A stretch of DNA of 64,000 nucleotides from contig NC_057006.1 of the NCBI RefSeq assembly GCF_000002595.2, positions 3,535,156-3,599,155 on the forward strand, read 5' to 3'. Below the pieces are notes generated by a model that worked only from the letters and a program-made list of their open reading frames with translations, searched no databases and was not told the origin of the DNA. This document shows, one piece after another, positions 38,174 to 50,499 of this stretch; position 1 is the first letter of the stretch, and each line of letters begins with the position of its first letter. The position numbers and the translations under genes are program-made. The stretch comes from Chlamydomonas reinhardtii. Its lineage: Eukaryota > Chlorophyta > Chlorophyceae > Chlamydomonadales > Chlamydomonadaceae.

Positions 38174-41100
38174 ATGGACACAGCAACCATGACGCAATCA
38201 ATGGGCGGGGCAGCGGCAGGGGCGACGGTCGAGCTAGAAAAGCTCATTGCGCTCTTCACCGGCCCAAATTCAGCGGACCTGTATGATAGGCATGTTGCAG
38301 CGATGCAGCGGTTATGTAGGAACAATGCGGCAGGCTTCGCCATCCGCGACCTGCCGAAGGTCCAGCAGGTGCTGGAGCTCTCTGTGGCACTGCTCAAGCG
38401 TGGCAGCACAGGCTTTGTGGAGCCCCTTTGTGAGCTCGTCGGGTGAGAAACGATTCATGGCTTGCGTGTAGCACAGAGGGAGTGGTGGACGCTGGCTGGG
38501 ATCGCAGGGTGAGGTGGGGCAGTGCGGCGTGCCACGCGTGGCTCTTCAGCAACCGCCGCCGTGCCCGCTAGCACCACTCTTGCCTGTGGAATGACGAAGA
38601 AGACTTTTACCACCCCCTGCAGCACCTTTTCCAAGCCATTCATCCGGCGAACAGCCACGGATGAATTCAAAATGCTCAACCACATCACGAGCCTGCTGAT
38701 GACCGTCGGCGACATCTTCCGGTCACCAGGCATGCCGCCGCAGCTCGTGGCGGTGGCAGCGCAGGTGGGCAATGTGGACATGCGGCAATTATAGGGAAGC
38801 AGTCGCGGAGAGATAGTCATATGCTAGTGTATCAATAAACTTTTTGCGGCAAATGCGCAGACAATCAGCACATTCGCCAACGCGTACGGCAACCGGCCCA
38901 ACGCCCTGGACCTGGCGTCACAACATGTGGAGGCGGAGGGGCCGCAGCGGCAGTACCTCACCAACCAGGGGTGCGCCTGTGCCGCAGGGCATGTGTCCGG
39001 CTGCATGCGTAGGAGGGTCCCCTGGGGCCGGCAGCGCCGGGCGCAGCCGCCATGGATACAGGCCCCGTGAAGGACGCGTACCCCGCTAGCTAGCTGCCCA
39101 GCGCCCCCCACAGGCCCGCACTCAAAGCCCACCCGCCCTGCCCTCCTCACCCTCTCTCCCCCTCCCTCTCTCCTACCTTCCCTGCTACAGCCTGCTGGGC
39201 AAGAGCGGTGTGGTGGCTGACGTCATCGTGGCGCTGGCCCGCTCCGCCCTCGCCGACCGCGAGCCGCCCACCTCGCCCTCCGCACGTGGCGGCGCGCCCG
39301 ACCCCGCAGAGCAGGCGCGCGCGCTGGCGGCGCCGCTGCTGACGGCGCTGCTGGCGGTGTCCTACAACGCGGAGAGCTGCACTGCCATGGTGGAAGCCGG
39401 CGTGCTGCAGTGCATCGCGGCGCTGCTGGGGCGGGGGCCACATGCGGACACCAGCGGCGCGACCGTGGAGCTGCTGTGGAACCTGCTGGAGCAGGCGCCG
39501 GCGCTGGCGCGCGCGGCGCTCAGCCGGTCGCTGCCTTCGCTGGAGGCCCTGGCGGCGGGCGCGGGGCTGCCGGTGCCGGCGGGCGGGAAGGCGTCGGCCC
39601 GCGCGAACGGCGAGGAGGCGGCGGAGCAGCAGCGGAACGGCAGCCAGGATGGCAGTGCCGGCGCAGGGGCAGGGGCGTCGTTCTCGGGTGGTGGCGGCGG
39701 CAGCCGCAGCGCCCTGCCGCCCATGGCGTCAGGGGCGGGCTCGCGGCTGGTGAACGGCTCGCGGCTTGGCAGCCCGGGCGGCGGCGCCGGCATCGGCAGC
39801 ATCCCCGTTTCGCGCGGTAGCGTTGCTGCGTCGGGGCTGAGTGGCATTGCGGAGGGCAGCGCCCGCGGCGACGGCGCCAGCAGTGACGCCGGCGCCGGCA
39901 GTGAGCCCGCCTCGCCCTCCCGTGGCGCCGGCCATGACGACGGGTCCGATTGGCAGCAGCTGCCGGACGGCGCCTCCGCCGGCAGCGGCTCGGTCTACGA
40001 GGCCGCGGTCAGCCTGCGCGCCTCGTCGCCCGGCGGCGCCTCCGCGCTCGACGAGTTCGGCGAGGAGCCGGACATACGGCCGCTGCGCGGCGGCGGCGGC
40101 CTGGCAATGGTGGCGGAAGAGTCCTCCGGCTACGGTTCGGAGCCGCCGCCGCCGCCGCCGGACGCGCCGGTGGTGCAGGCGCTTGCGGACGCGCTGGGCG
40201 GGCTGCTGCGGGAGCTGCTGCTGAACGGCTTCAGTAAGGCCGACAAGGAGCTGCGCAACGACTGCATGCTGGTGATGGGGCTGCTGCTGGAGGACGCGGC
40301 GTTCGCCGCCGCCGCCTCGTACAGCGGTGTGTTCGAAGCGCTCATCGCGGCCGGCACCTGCCCCGAGCTGGGCTCCGCGCCGGCGCTGGTCGCCAACTAC
40401 GCGCTGAGCACGGACGTGCTGGACCACGAGCTGCGGCTGCTGGTGTGGGCGGCGCTGGTGCAGGTGCGCGGCTGCGGGGGGCGGGGGCGGGTGGTTGAGG
40501 GGAGGGGTGGTTGCGGGGGCTGTGTGGGGAGGGGAAGGAGAGGCAAGGTGGGGAGAAAGCGTATGCGGTGAGAAGCTGAGACATGCTTAGGCGGCTGCGG
40601 CTGACTGCGTTCTTTGCTTGGTGATCTTGCTGACCCAACGGGAGTGAGGTATACACACCCATCCGAAACCCGCTTGGCACCACTTGGTTGGCACCCACCT
40701 TGTCCTGCTACATACTCTGACAAGCACGCACGCACCGGCCTGCGCGCACCTGCATGCACGCGCTCATGCTGCTGCTGCAGGGCTGCCTGCGCCCCGAGGT
40801 GCTGGAGCAGGCGGTGGCCAGCGGCCTGGTGCGCGTGCTGCTGCTGTACGTCAGCCCCGGCGAGCCGCACCCCGCGGTACGGCGCTGGAACTCCGACCAG
40901 CTCGCCACGCTGCGCTCCGGCGCCCTGTCGCGGCTGCACACGCTGTCGCCGCTCTGCCCCGAGGAGTACGAGCGCGCGGGCGGGCCGGGCACGCTGCTGG
41001 CCTTCGCCGGCTCCTCCCCCGGCGCCACCCACCTGGAGGCGGCGCTGCGCCACCTGCACCGGCTGTTCTCCATGGTCCCCGAGACGCGGGACGCGCTGGG

Positions 41101-43817
41101 CTCGGCGGGGATCATTCCCGTGCTGCTGGCCGTGGTGGCGGACACGGTGGGCAGCGGCGGCGGCGGCGGAACCATGGGCCACCTGGCGGGCGAGCGCGCC
41201 GGCAACGGCCACGGCGCGCTGACGGGTGTGGGCTCGTTGCAGCCGGAGCCGGTGCGCCACTTCGCACTGCTGTGCCTCACAGCGTTGTGCTCCGTGCACG
41301 CGGAGAACCAGCGGCGGCTGCGCAAGGCGGGCGGCGTGGGGGTGCTGCTGGGGGCACTGGAGAAGCTGCGCGGGCTGGACCCGCTGCTGCCTGCGCCCTA
41401 CGCGGTGGCGGTGCTGGACTGCATCTGGGCGGCGGTGGTGCCGGACCGCAAGTCGGCGGCCAAGCTGCTGGTGGACGGCGGGATGGAGGCGCTGCTCGGC
41501 CACCTGGAGCAGGGCAACAAGAGCCACAGGTGGGAGGGTTGTAAGTACCAGCCCAAACTAAAGCAAACCAAGCTAAGGGTGGAGGGATGGGGGGAGAAGG
41601 TGAGGGAGGGGGTGGAGGGGCATACATGCATAAACACCGAGTAAATTGAAGCAGCACAGCAGACCGCAGCGACCGGGCGCAGCCAGGCTGGTGGAAGGCG
41701 GTCACGGCAGCGAGTCCGCGGTTTTGTGCCGTTGCCTTGGCCCATTCCCCCCCCCCTCGCATGTAGCCCCTCCCCCCTCAACTAATCATGAATATAACCC
41801 CTCCCCCGAACAGGCCCATCGTGCTGCGTGTGCTGTCCGACCTGCTGGAGAACCCGCGCAGCCACCCCTTCTTCCACGACTGGCAGTCCGACCTGAACAA
41901 GCAGACCGCGGCGCACCTGCTGCTGTCCGTGTGGATGGTGAGCCTCTCCGCCGTCGCCACCTCCCGCTCTGAAACCGCCCGCCGCTACCGCTGCGCCGCA
42001 TTTCATTCGTGCATACGGTAGTGTGGTGCTGCTCTTGCCTGCACAACGCCACAACCCATATCTGGCACCCACTGATGCCGCCGCCACTTAAACTGCATAC
42101 TGTAGCGGCGCCACCACCACACCACCACCACGTGCACGTGTGTGTATGTGTGCGCATGTGTTAAGGAAGCACAAGGAAAACAAAGCATGTGTGCGTGTGT
42201 GTGTGTGCAGGAGGAGGACTCGCTGCGCGGCATCACGGGTCCGGACGGCATGCTGGCCAACACGGCGCGGCCGCTGGCGGGGCTGGGCAAGCGCACCAAG
42301 TGGCTGCCGCCTGAGAACGTGGCGTACGGCAACATGAGCCCGGCCAAGAAGGAAACGCTGTCGGTGAGGCCCGTGGACAATGCGTGTGTAGAACTGACGG
42401 CGCGACGGTTCTTGAGCATCTTTCTTTCTTGTTGCGCGGCTGTTGCTGTTATTCGGCATCCAAAGCAGACCTAAACCCTCGCCCGACGCAGATCATGCTG
42501 GACGCGCTGCCGAGTGAGATCGTGCTGGCAAAGATATATGGCATCTTCAAGGTGCGTGCCTTTGTGTGTATATCATACGTGTGCGTGCGTCACGACATTT
42601 GAGTGCACATGCCCTGGCCACGACCACAACACAACTCCATCCTCTCCAACCCGCTCCTCCATCCCCAAAAACCTCGACCCGACCCCACAACCTTCTCCCA
42701 TCCCCGCACTCTCCTCCCAACCCCTACAATCCTCTCCACCTCCTCCACCATCAACAACCTCCTCCTCCTCCTCCCTCAGGTGCTGGGCTTCGACGCCTGC
42801 CCCTACCTGGACCCAGCCGACCACGCCGTGCTGGCGGCTGTGGAGAAGTACGCCAAGTTCCGACAAGGCGAGGTGTGGCGGGCCATACAGGCCCAGTTCG
42901 CCGAGAGCGGCGTCAAGCCCACCGCGCCGGACAGGTGGGGCCGCCACTGACTGTGGTGGGGTGGGTCGGCTGGCAGGGTGACGGGGTGGATCCGCAACAG
43001 GAGTTGCAAGATGCTGGGTGTGCGTCTTGTCGTGTCGTGGATCCCATGCTTCTCGAACGGCTCGCGCCAAGCCCACCAGGCACCCGCCCTCCCCGCCTTG
43101 CTTTGATTGCAGGGCCCGACTGGAGAGCGGCATCGAGATGAGCGAGAGCCTGGCGGCGGCGGTGCGCGAGGCGCAGGCGCGGCTGCTGGGCCGGGCGCAG
43201 GAGGGGCAGCGCGCGGCCGAGGCCCGGCTGTTTGAGGGCATGCGGCAGCAGGCGCGGCTGGAGGCGGAGTACCGGACCATCGCGCTGCAGGTGGGGGAGC
43301 GGGGAAGGGGAGCGGAGGGCGAGGGGAGCGAGGGGCGAGAGGAGAGGGAGGGGAGGCAGGTGTGCAGGGAAGTGGAGTGCAAGGGCAGCAGGGCGTGTGT
43401 GGTCGTCATTTTGTGGAGAGGGAGGAGGCAAGAGAGCATGGCTGTGTAGGCGTAAGCTGCATAGGGGCTAAGCGAGAGGTAGGCTCGAGGTTGGGTAGGT
43501 GGGCGGGACGCTGGTTAAGGTGGGGTATGCCTGGAAAGCGTGTGCGGCAAGGAAATCATACCACGGAACGTGCGTGGTGCATAGGGTTTACAAGGCTGGG
43601 GTTTGTGTGGATTACAGGGAATTGGCGGGCAAGGCTGGCGCAAACTAACCCGGTTGACGCGTGCCTACCTGGCGCCGCCGTGCTGCTGCCCTCTTTTGCC
43701 GCGCAGGAGAAGACGCCGCTGACGCTGGCTGAGATGCGGCGGGCCAAGGAGCAGAAGTCGTCCATGCTCAAAAACAGCCTGCAGAGCTTCCAGTTCCAGC
43801 ACGGAGAGGATGACTGA
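38174..43817 (+). CDS. CFAP69: Cilia- and flagella-associated protein 69 (CFAP69/FAP69)
   Basis: Eleven exons in phase: 38174-38442, 38623-38764, 38861-38970, 39191-40463, 40781-41529, 41814-41937, 42211-42363, 42492-42551, 42780-42934, 43113-43290 and 43707-43817, giving 1107 residues. The protein is helical and armadillo-like. Blocks I match from memory to human CFAP69 are KPFIRRTATDEFKMLNHITS, a VELLWNLLEQAP block, VAVLDCIWAAVVPDRKSAAK (human LDSIWCCILG), and LDALPSEIVLAKIYGIFKVL plus EVWRAIQAQFAESG near the end (human IRAKIYAML and GEIWNEIYEE). Exon 4 carries a long Gly/Ser/Ala-rich insertion, about residues 300-470, that looks disordered. The last two exons are charged coiled-coil. CFAP69 belongs to the C1b projection of the axonemal central pair. 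The gene runs back to back with the ankyrin kinase. A TGTAA follows the stop by 200 bases. Confidence 0.88.
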
Positions 43818-44016
43818 TGATGAGCTGGCGACTTAAGGGGATGGGGGGCAGCGCAGGAGGGGGGGCCGTTCGGTGCGGTGTCGCGGGGAGGACCAAAACG
43901 AGGCGTGTGCAGTAAGTTGACAGGTGCGCCGCTCGCTCATAGGGGATGCGTTATTTATGGGCAAGAGCTTCTCCTATCAGCGGACAGCGGTGCAGTCTAG
44001 ACGCGCATATATATAA

Positions 44017-44021
44017 TGTAA
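44017..44021 (+). terminator. TGTAA poly(A) signal of CFAP69
   Basis: TGTAA lies 200 bases after the CFAP69 stop codon, on its strand and before the next gene. Confidence 0.65.
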
Positions 44022-44321
44022 GACAATGTGCCCTCTCGAAAGATGTAGCCCCGCCCATCGAAGTCCCACCCAGCCTCTGCTGCTTGCTTTGTCTGCCATG
44101 ACAACAGTTTGGCAACTTCAGCCACATTGTCGCTCGAACCAATAAATCAAATGCTGGGCTGTCAGGCAGTGCACCGGACCGCGAGTCCGCTCCCAAAGGC
44201 AAGCTTCCGACGACCCGTGAGGCCGTAACGGCTCACCCGTGACTCGACCCGCCTCATTTACGCGCGGCCTTTCTCTTTTCTACTTCCATCGGCAGCAGCT
44301 GTTGCCAAGAGCGCGCCTACC

Positions 44322-46418
44322 ATGTTTGACTACGGCAGGGCCACCGGTTTCTCCTACAACCGTGGCACCCCGCCGCGGGCCACCGTCTTGTGTGCCGCCG
44401 GAACCTGCCTCGGCCTCCTGCTAGTCATGTGCATGCCATCGATTGCGTCGACCTGCACTGGCGATGTGAACAGCTGGGAAGGAGTGCGCGACTGCTTCAA
44501 ACAGGTGGAGGTGAGAGACGTGCGTGTGTACCTGTCTCAATAACTTGCGCTCGCTCGCGGTGCCCAGCCCCTGCAATGGACGTGGCTGCCCCGCCGCCAA
44601 TGCCCGCCCCATCCAGGTGATCCAGCAGCACAATAAGCTCATGGCGCTCACGGCGACCTCCATTGTGGGCTGGCTAGTTGTGCTGGCCATTGTCGCGGTG
44701 GGTGCGTGGGCATCTGCATGCGTAAAAGGCATCAGCAATCCGTTCCCCTATTTCGTGCTTGATGGTCTGGTTTCGGGTTTCGGGTCCCTGCTGCTTTGGA
44801 TTTGGTTTCGACAACCCCCACGCACGCACATCACTTTATGACTGGCATGTCATCATCCCTGCCCCAGTGCTCGTATCTTCCATCTACACTGTAGAAATCT
44901 GCCCAAAATCCGCCGAAGGCGGAGAAAAAATTTTGGGTTTGGGTGCCACGCATCTACGCAGTGTAGACGGTTTTGGCCGGTTTTGGCGCAAAAGTGGGGG
45001 AAGCGTAGACGTTTTGGGGGGCTTGGGGGCTTAAGTGTAGATGCTGCGGTCAGGGTCATCTACGCATGTGTAGATGCCGGGTGCCTGAGCGCATCTACAA
45101 GATACGAGCACTGCCCTGCCCTGTCCCCCTCTCACCTCCAGTTCTGCAGTAAGGATGGCCTGCATGCGACATGGGCGGCCTTCATTGCCTGGGTTACCAG
45201 CTTCAAGAGCCGCTGCAGCGCAAAGGTGGGTGTGCCCCGTTGAGTGTGTGCGTGTGTGTGCGTGTGTGTGCGTGTGTGTGCGTGTGTGTGTGTGTGTGTG
45301 TGTGCGTGTGTGTGTATGTGTGTGTGCGTGTGTGTGTGTGTGTAAACCCCTGGTTTGCAATTTCCATCCACTTCCGGAATGAAGATGAATCCAAGGCTAG
45401 CGAGGCTTACTTCGTGTGGCTGGCGGGTGCGTGCGTGCATGCGTGCGTGCGTAGCCCGCCGCTGCCTGCTACCGGTGCTGCTGCTGCAGGTACTGCTGCA
45501 GGGTGCATCCGACGAAAAGCCAGCCACCGCCGCCCCCGCTGCCGCCGCGGGCGGCCACAACCAACACGGATGCCGTCAAGGCCGAGCCGCCGGATGGCGA
45601 CAGCGGCGGCGAGCAGCAGCAGGTGCGAGTCATAGGTTGCTTGTGCGTGCGTGCACGTGCTGCTGGGGGCCCAACCTACAATCTATCCCTGCCGCTATTC
45701 GCTCGCTGCTGCATACGTACCGTCCACCGTCTACCACTGCCTTGCTGCAAGTGCCACACACAACACATACACGCACGCACACGCGCACCTCCGCCGGCCT
45801 CATGACTTACCTCATTCATTCGCCCAATCCCTGCAAAACAGGCGAATCCCAGCAGCACATCCAAGGTGAGAAAGCAGACTTGCCCACAACACAAAGGGAA
45901 GCGAGCGGAATCCATTGCGTGCGCGCATTGCTGTGGAGATGGGTCTATGGACGCGCACATCACGTTTCTGCCCATACGACGCTGCTGCACCCACGCACGT
46001 GCACACACAGGCGGCTGAGCTGTCCCTGATGCCCGCAATGCCCGGTGAGCCCCTCGGCTACAGCAACACCCGTGTGGGGCAGCTGGTGGTGCGGGGGCCC
46101 GACTGGGCGGCGGCGGACGGCGACGACGACGGCGGCGCGGGCCGCATCGGGGTGGTCATGTGCGTGACGCCCGCCGCCATGGCTGCTGCATCGCCGGCCC
46201 TGCGCAATGGTGCCCCTAACAGCGCATGCCCGCAGCCGCAGTCGCAGTCGCCGCAGCAGCAGCCGGCGAGCGGCGGCGCGCAGGTTGTGACGGTGAGGTG
46301 GTGCAAGACGGGGCTGGAGACGACGGCCAACGTGCGCGGCGGCACCGCCGGCAGCCGCAAGTTCTGTGTGGCGGTCATGGAGGTGGACGTAGTGCTGCTG
46401 GCAGATGACGGCGCCTAA
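44322..46418 (+). CDS. Membrane protein with C-terminal MIB/HERC2 domain (copy 2)
   Basis: Exons seen: 44322-44510, 44617-44697, 45142-45225, one ending at 45622, 45842-45865 and 46011-46418. The N-terminus is hydrophobic ([20 protein letters not shown]) and is followed by [13 protein letters not shown] and a second membrane segment ([13 protein letters not shown]). The exon ending at 45622 is Pro-rich, then [13 protein letters not shown], matching copy 1's linker. The last exon opens [20 protein letters not shown], then [20 protein letters not shown] and [13 protein letters not shown], a MIB/HERC2 domain with a Gln/Pro insertion absent from copy 1. The exon starting near 45490-45502 does not keep phase with the exon ending at 45225, so a small exon or another splice site is missing from my model. 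The intron at 44698-45141 holds a MITE. No RING or HECT domain is seen. Confidence 0.72.
44865..45113. mobile_element. Small non-autonomous DNA transposon (MITE), 249 bp
   Basis: The ends are perfect inverted repeats: CAGTGCTCGTATCTT at the left and its reverse complement AAGATACGAGCACTG at the right. CCC flanks both sides and may be a 3-bp target duplication, although the surrounding sequence is C-rich. The inside is more AT-rich than the host gene and carries several GTGTAGATG/CATCTACAC words in both orientations, as subterminal repeats often are. It has no coding capacity. CAGTG ends with a 3-bp duplication recall the CACTA (EnSpm) group, but the family is not settled. Confidence 0.85.
45244..45344 (+). 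repeat. (GT)n/(GTGC)n microsatellite in an intron
   Basis: Interrupted GT repeat with regular GTGTGTGC blocks, in the intron after 45225 of the second MIB/HERC2 gene. Confidence 0.95.
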
Positions 46419-48847
46419 CATACGGTAGCATGGCTAGCTAGGATGAGGCCGGCGAAATACTTCCTTGCCTTCAGTCCTGCTCACGTGCATGCTGCAAACT
46501 CCTGCGGGCCGGTGCGGCCACATGCGCTGCTTGCGGCCCGGTGCGGCTGGTAGCTAGCTAGCTAGTACAGGCGAAGGCGGAAGACCACACATAGCGCCCA
46601 CGCGTTAGTTGCTTCGTTGTTGTGACGGCTACTGTTGCTGGTACGTACCACTACGGTATGCGTGGATTTGCGCAGGCGTGGATCGATGCATGGGTAGCCC
46701 AGGCGGTGCGTGCGTGTGTGCAGCATATCCAAATTACTGATGGCATAACCAGGGCACGCACGTGCTTACGCGGGCGCCGCCGCCACGACTGTGGGGCGGT
46801 GTATGTTGCTTGCGGCAACAAGTCAGCCACCCGCCCACCATAAACCTCCTGGTTCAATGCGGCCGGGCCGTCGGGGCTTTGGATTATGAAGCTACGGTAT
46901 GGGACCATAATAATCCCGCTGCACATCTGGTTCAGCGCGCCTATTGCGCCGTGCACATTGCTCAATCTCAGTTGACACGGTGGTTGACATGGTGATTGCA
47001 GTGCACACCGCAATCACTGCACGGTGCCCGCAAGTTCAAGTTCAAGCTGAGTCACAATGTAACAATACGGTGTATGGATTTCCTGCACGCTCCATTTCCG
47101 GTGCTACAAAGGCTTGAATGGAGTACGACACAGCACAGCGACGAGCACACTATCGTTGTTGTCCATCACGTCCTCATGCTCATCGACCGTGCGTGCGCGC
47201 TGCACCTACGCATGCACATACACACATAACGTCAGCGGGGAGGGGTATGTGCGCGTTTGGTGGTGCATGGGAGACAGGAGGGACGTTACGTTATGATGAG
47301 TGGGAGTAGGGGAAATGGGGATTTGAATGGGGAGCCGGAAATGAACATGTCCGGACTGCGCAACCCAACCGACATACGGCCTCTGCACGGCTGCACAGCT
47401 ACTATGTGCCATATCAGTTATCGGGTTTTCATCATTATTAAAGTCTCCGGTTCTGGAAACACGCGCTCTTGCGACTGAACTTGTCCCAATCGGCACAGTT
47501 TTTTGCACCGAGACCCAGTCTGGAAGCTTTTCGCAATACTCTACTTGCGCTCATGAGACGGCTGAGCTGAGCAGCGCCTGACCTCGAGGGCCAAGGTCGC
47601 TTCTGCCCGGCGACACGGCCAGCCGAGCTGGCGAAGGGCCCCGCAATTCAGGCAAGAAGTGGCGTTGCCTGGTCCTATAGGTTTGAACCAGGATGGTCTA
47701 TTGTGATCTGACGCACACAGCAGCCATGGACTTTCCCGTTTCCGATACATGCGTTCCAATACTCGTCTGCTTAGCTAAGAGACAGGCTGCCCCATGCTTC
47801 CTTTTCTGTCCCTAAGCTAAGCGCATGAGTCGGCTGATGGAAGCCCGAGGTGAGGTTGCCCCACACGGGGGCGGCACCGTGCCGAGGGGTCTGGCCGGAT
47901 ATGTTCCCCTCACAGTCGGCCGAGTTAGCTGCTCGGACAAGTTGCATTGGCTTTTATGTGCCGCATACATTCTAAACGTCAGGCAGCATTAACGTTTGCT
48001 GACGAATGTGCAAGCAGAACAAAGTTAAAATGCCCCTAACCTCACTGACCCCCCCAACCCCCCACCCGCACGCACAAACTCCCTGTAACTTCGCCAGCCC
48101 AGGAATCCACGTGGTAGCTCCCAAACGTAGTGTTTATCAAGTGGGAACATAGGGGCGAGAAGTCTGAGGCGAGGCCTGTAGGATCCTGGGGCGGCCTCGC
48201 ACCCTGCCGCGCCCTGAACCCCCCACTAACCCCCGGCAGCAGTCGCTGACGGCCGCGCGGAAGGCACCCTCTTCCTGTGCCGCAATCTTACTTCAGATGT
48301 TTGGTTGCATGTCATGTATGCTTCCTGAGTATAGCAACGCAGCTGAGCAGCTGGCTGTGTCGACCGAGGCAGCAATGAACCCCCCGGCCACTGCTGTCAC
48401 TTGGCGCAAGGCTTTAGCAGTTTAGTTTATAGTCTGTTGTGCAGTTAGAGTATTTAATGTATGGGTGTGCGCTGGGCAGTGTTAAGGCATGTGCCGCATG
48501 GGTGGCAGGATGACGAGGATGGGGGGGGGGGTGCGGCGGTGATTGGCAAGGCTCCTCCCCGTCGTCCACGGGACATCCAAGGGACACTCCGGGCGCGTAG
48601 TGAGGCACAACCCAGCTCTCCGTCAAGGCCTTCGGTCCGTGTGCAGCTATGTTGCTTCAGTCGCAAGACACGAGGCGGAACATTGCGCAAACAGAGCTTG
48701 CAGGGCATTTGGGGCTTACCGCATAGTTATTGTCTGGCCGCATCAAGCTAAACAAGCCTGCTGCCCCAGCCTGCGTTACCCTGCTGCTCGTGTTCTATAG
48801 CTTGAGAGGACTTGTATGTTGCGCACTCAATCACTGTGGTGTGCTCA
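46419..48847. other. Long gene-free, lower-GC stretch
   Basis: No exon called in 2.4 kb. Features seen are GCTAGCTAGCTAGTAC at about 46553, two near copies of GCGGCCACATGCGCTGC-like sequence at 46505-46550, a C-rich patch near 48045-48070, and TGTAA words near 47057 and 48083, either of which could end the upstream gene. Confidence 0.45.
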
Positions 48848-49681
48848 ATGCAGCCATGGACGTTCCGTGGGCACTGTACAACATGGCACGGCTGGGGCTG
48901 GAGCCGTGGGCTGGAGCTGGGGGCGTCAGTAATCTACCCGGCGGACAGCGTGCATGCCACGCAGCTGCACGACAAGCAGGTGTTCAACACCATGTGCCCG
49001 CTGCTTGTCAAGATCTGCGCATTCAGCCGGGATGGCGCACCTGCCGGCGAGTTCTCCGGGTTCCAATACAGCACGTCCTCCAACACCATCGTGGGTGCGG
49101 CCCACATGGTCGGCTTCAGCGGCCTTCCGCGGGGAAGTGGGCCGCTTGCTGAGATGTTCAAGGCGCGTTACGCTGATGGGTTTGAGGAGGTCGTGGAGGT
49201 CCGGAACAGCGCAGCTGACCAACTGCCGGACATTGCCATCCTGTGCGGCTCGCGGCCTGCACCTCGCCCCATGGTGAGTCGCTCTTGGTAAGTCCATTGG
49301 GGTTGCGGACATAATCATCATTGCCAAACGAGTTTCAAAATTCAGGAAATGCAGAAGCAGAACATCACACGAGGACTCACTTGACAGGTCGGGGCGCACT
49401 GCAACACCGGGGACACCGTGTACGCGCTCGGCTTCTCGCCCCACTTCACCACTCCCTCCTTCAGCAAGGGCATCGTGTCGAACAGCAAGATCGGCAGCAT
49501 CACCATCACCGCGCACGCCGACAACGGCTACAGCGGCGGGCCTGTGGTGAACACCCGCGGTCAGCTGGTGGGTACTATCAAGGGCGGCACCCTACACACG
49601 ACGATGCAGCAGGTCAATGTGACCTCGGCGGAGCAGGTGCACGTGTTCCTGCTGCAGTCCAAGCAGCCCGGGCTGGGCTAG
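48848..49681 (+). CDS. Trypsin-like serine protease domain protein
   Basis: Two exons, 48848-49273 and 49388-49681, joined in phase 0, give 239 residues. The fold is that of trypsin-like peptidases (HtrA/DegP-like core): NTIVGAAHMVGF carries His86, LPDIAIL carries Asp128, and ADNGYSGGPVVNTRGQLVG carries Ser191 in the GYSGGP motif. These would form the catalytic triad. GDTVYALGFSP and KGIVSN are also typical core strands. There is no PDZ domain and no clear signal peptide, so the location is unknown. The first 25 residues are Trp-rich and unusual (MQPWTFRGHCTTWHGWGWSR), and the true start may lie in an upstream exon. Substrate unknown. It stands alone, between a gene-free stretch and a broken LINE. 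Confidence 0.82.
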
Positions 49682-50499
49682 TCTCTCCCTTCCTGAGCTG
49701 GGCGGGGACTGACGTACTGCATTTACGCATGTGGACGGGACGGGCTAGTCGGGCTGACGAGCTGGATGGGCGGCCAGCAGCAGCCAGCAGCAGCACGGGC
49801 AGTAATGCTGGGTCAGCAGGATGTGCAGCGGTCATGTTGCACGGGTTGCCATGGTGCCGTCAGTCTCAAGCGGCCGACGTTTGTGCTTTGAATGAGCCGT
49901 ACTATTACATGTGGGTCATCTGTGGTAGTCCTGACGGTAGGTGGCCGACTCCCTGAGACATGAGTAGTCCTGAGTTGGGCGAGTCCCGAGACCGAGTCCT
50001 AAGACCTGAGTGGGCTGAGTCTTGAGTCCTATGTGGCTGAGTCCTCAGGGATAAGTGGCTGAGTGGGCTGAGACATGAGTGGCTGAGTGGGCTAAGCGGC
50101 CCTATCGCTACGGAAACTTGCGGACAGTATATGTGGAGGGCGTGCTAGTAAGAGGGACCTGTGTGTATGTGAAGTTGAGCGAGAGGAAAGGACCTCTTCC
50201 TTGGCTGTATGGCTGCGGTGCGCAATCGGGGGATTTCCTCCTATACTGCCCGCCGGTCACAGAACATGTGTGCGTGTCAGCCCTGTCTTGGTGTGTGGCT
50301 TATCACGCATGAAACACGAGTGCCAACGCTGGAGGGGTATCCGTAGGCTTTAAGGCTTGAATTTTGCGACCTTGCTACTGCGCGGGTAAGCTTGTTTGTT
50401 GCTGAGGCCAAGGAAACCACGTTGTGGGCCCTGCATATGTGTTGCACCGCCACTGCGCCGTTGGGTAAAGCTGAGAGTCTCGGAAGCATTGTACTTTAC
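49682..50499. other. Intergenic with a degenerate short repeat
   Basis: At about 49955-50096 the words GAGTGGCTGAGTGGGCTGAG and GAGTCCTGAG recur in imperfect tandem. The rest shows nothing I can assign. Confidence 0.6.

Noticed and set aside
46419-48847. Small open frames in the gene-free stretch
   Set aside because: All are short, lack motifs and splice sites in phase, and look like chance.
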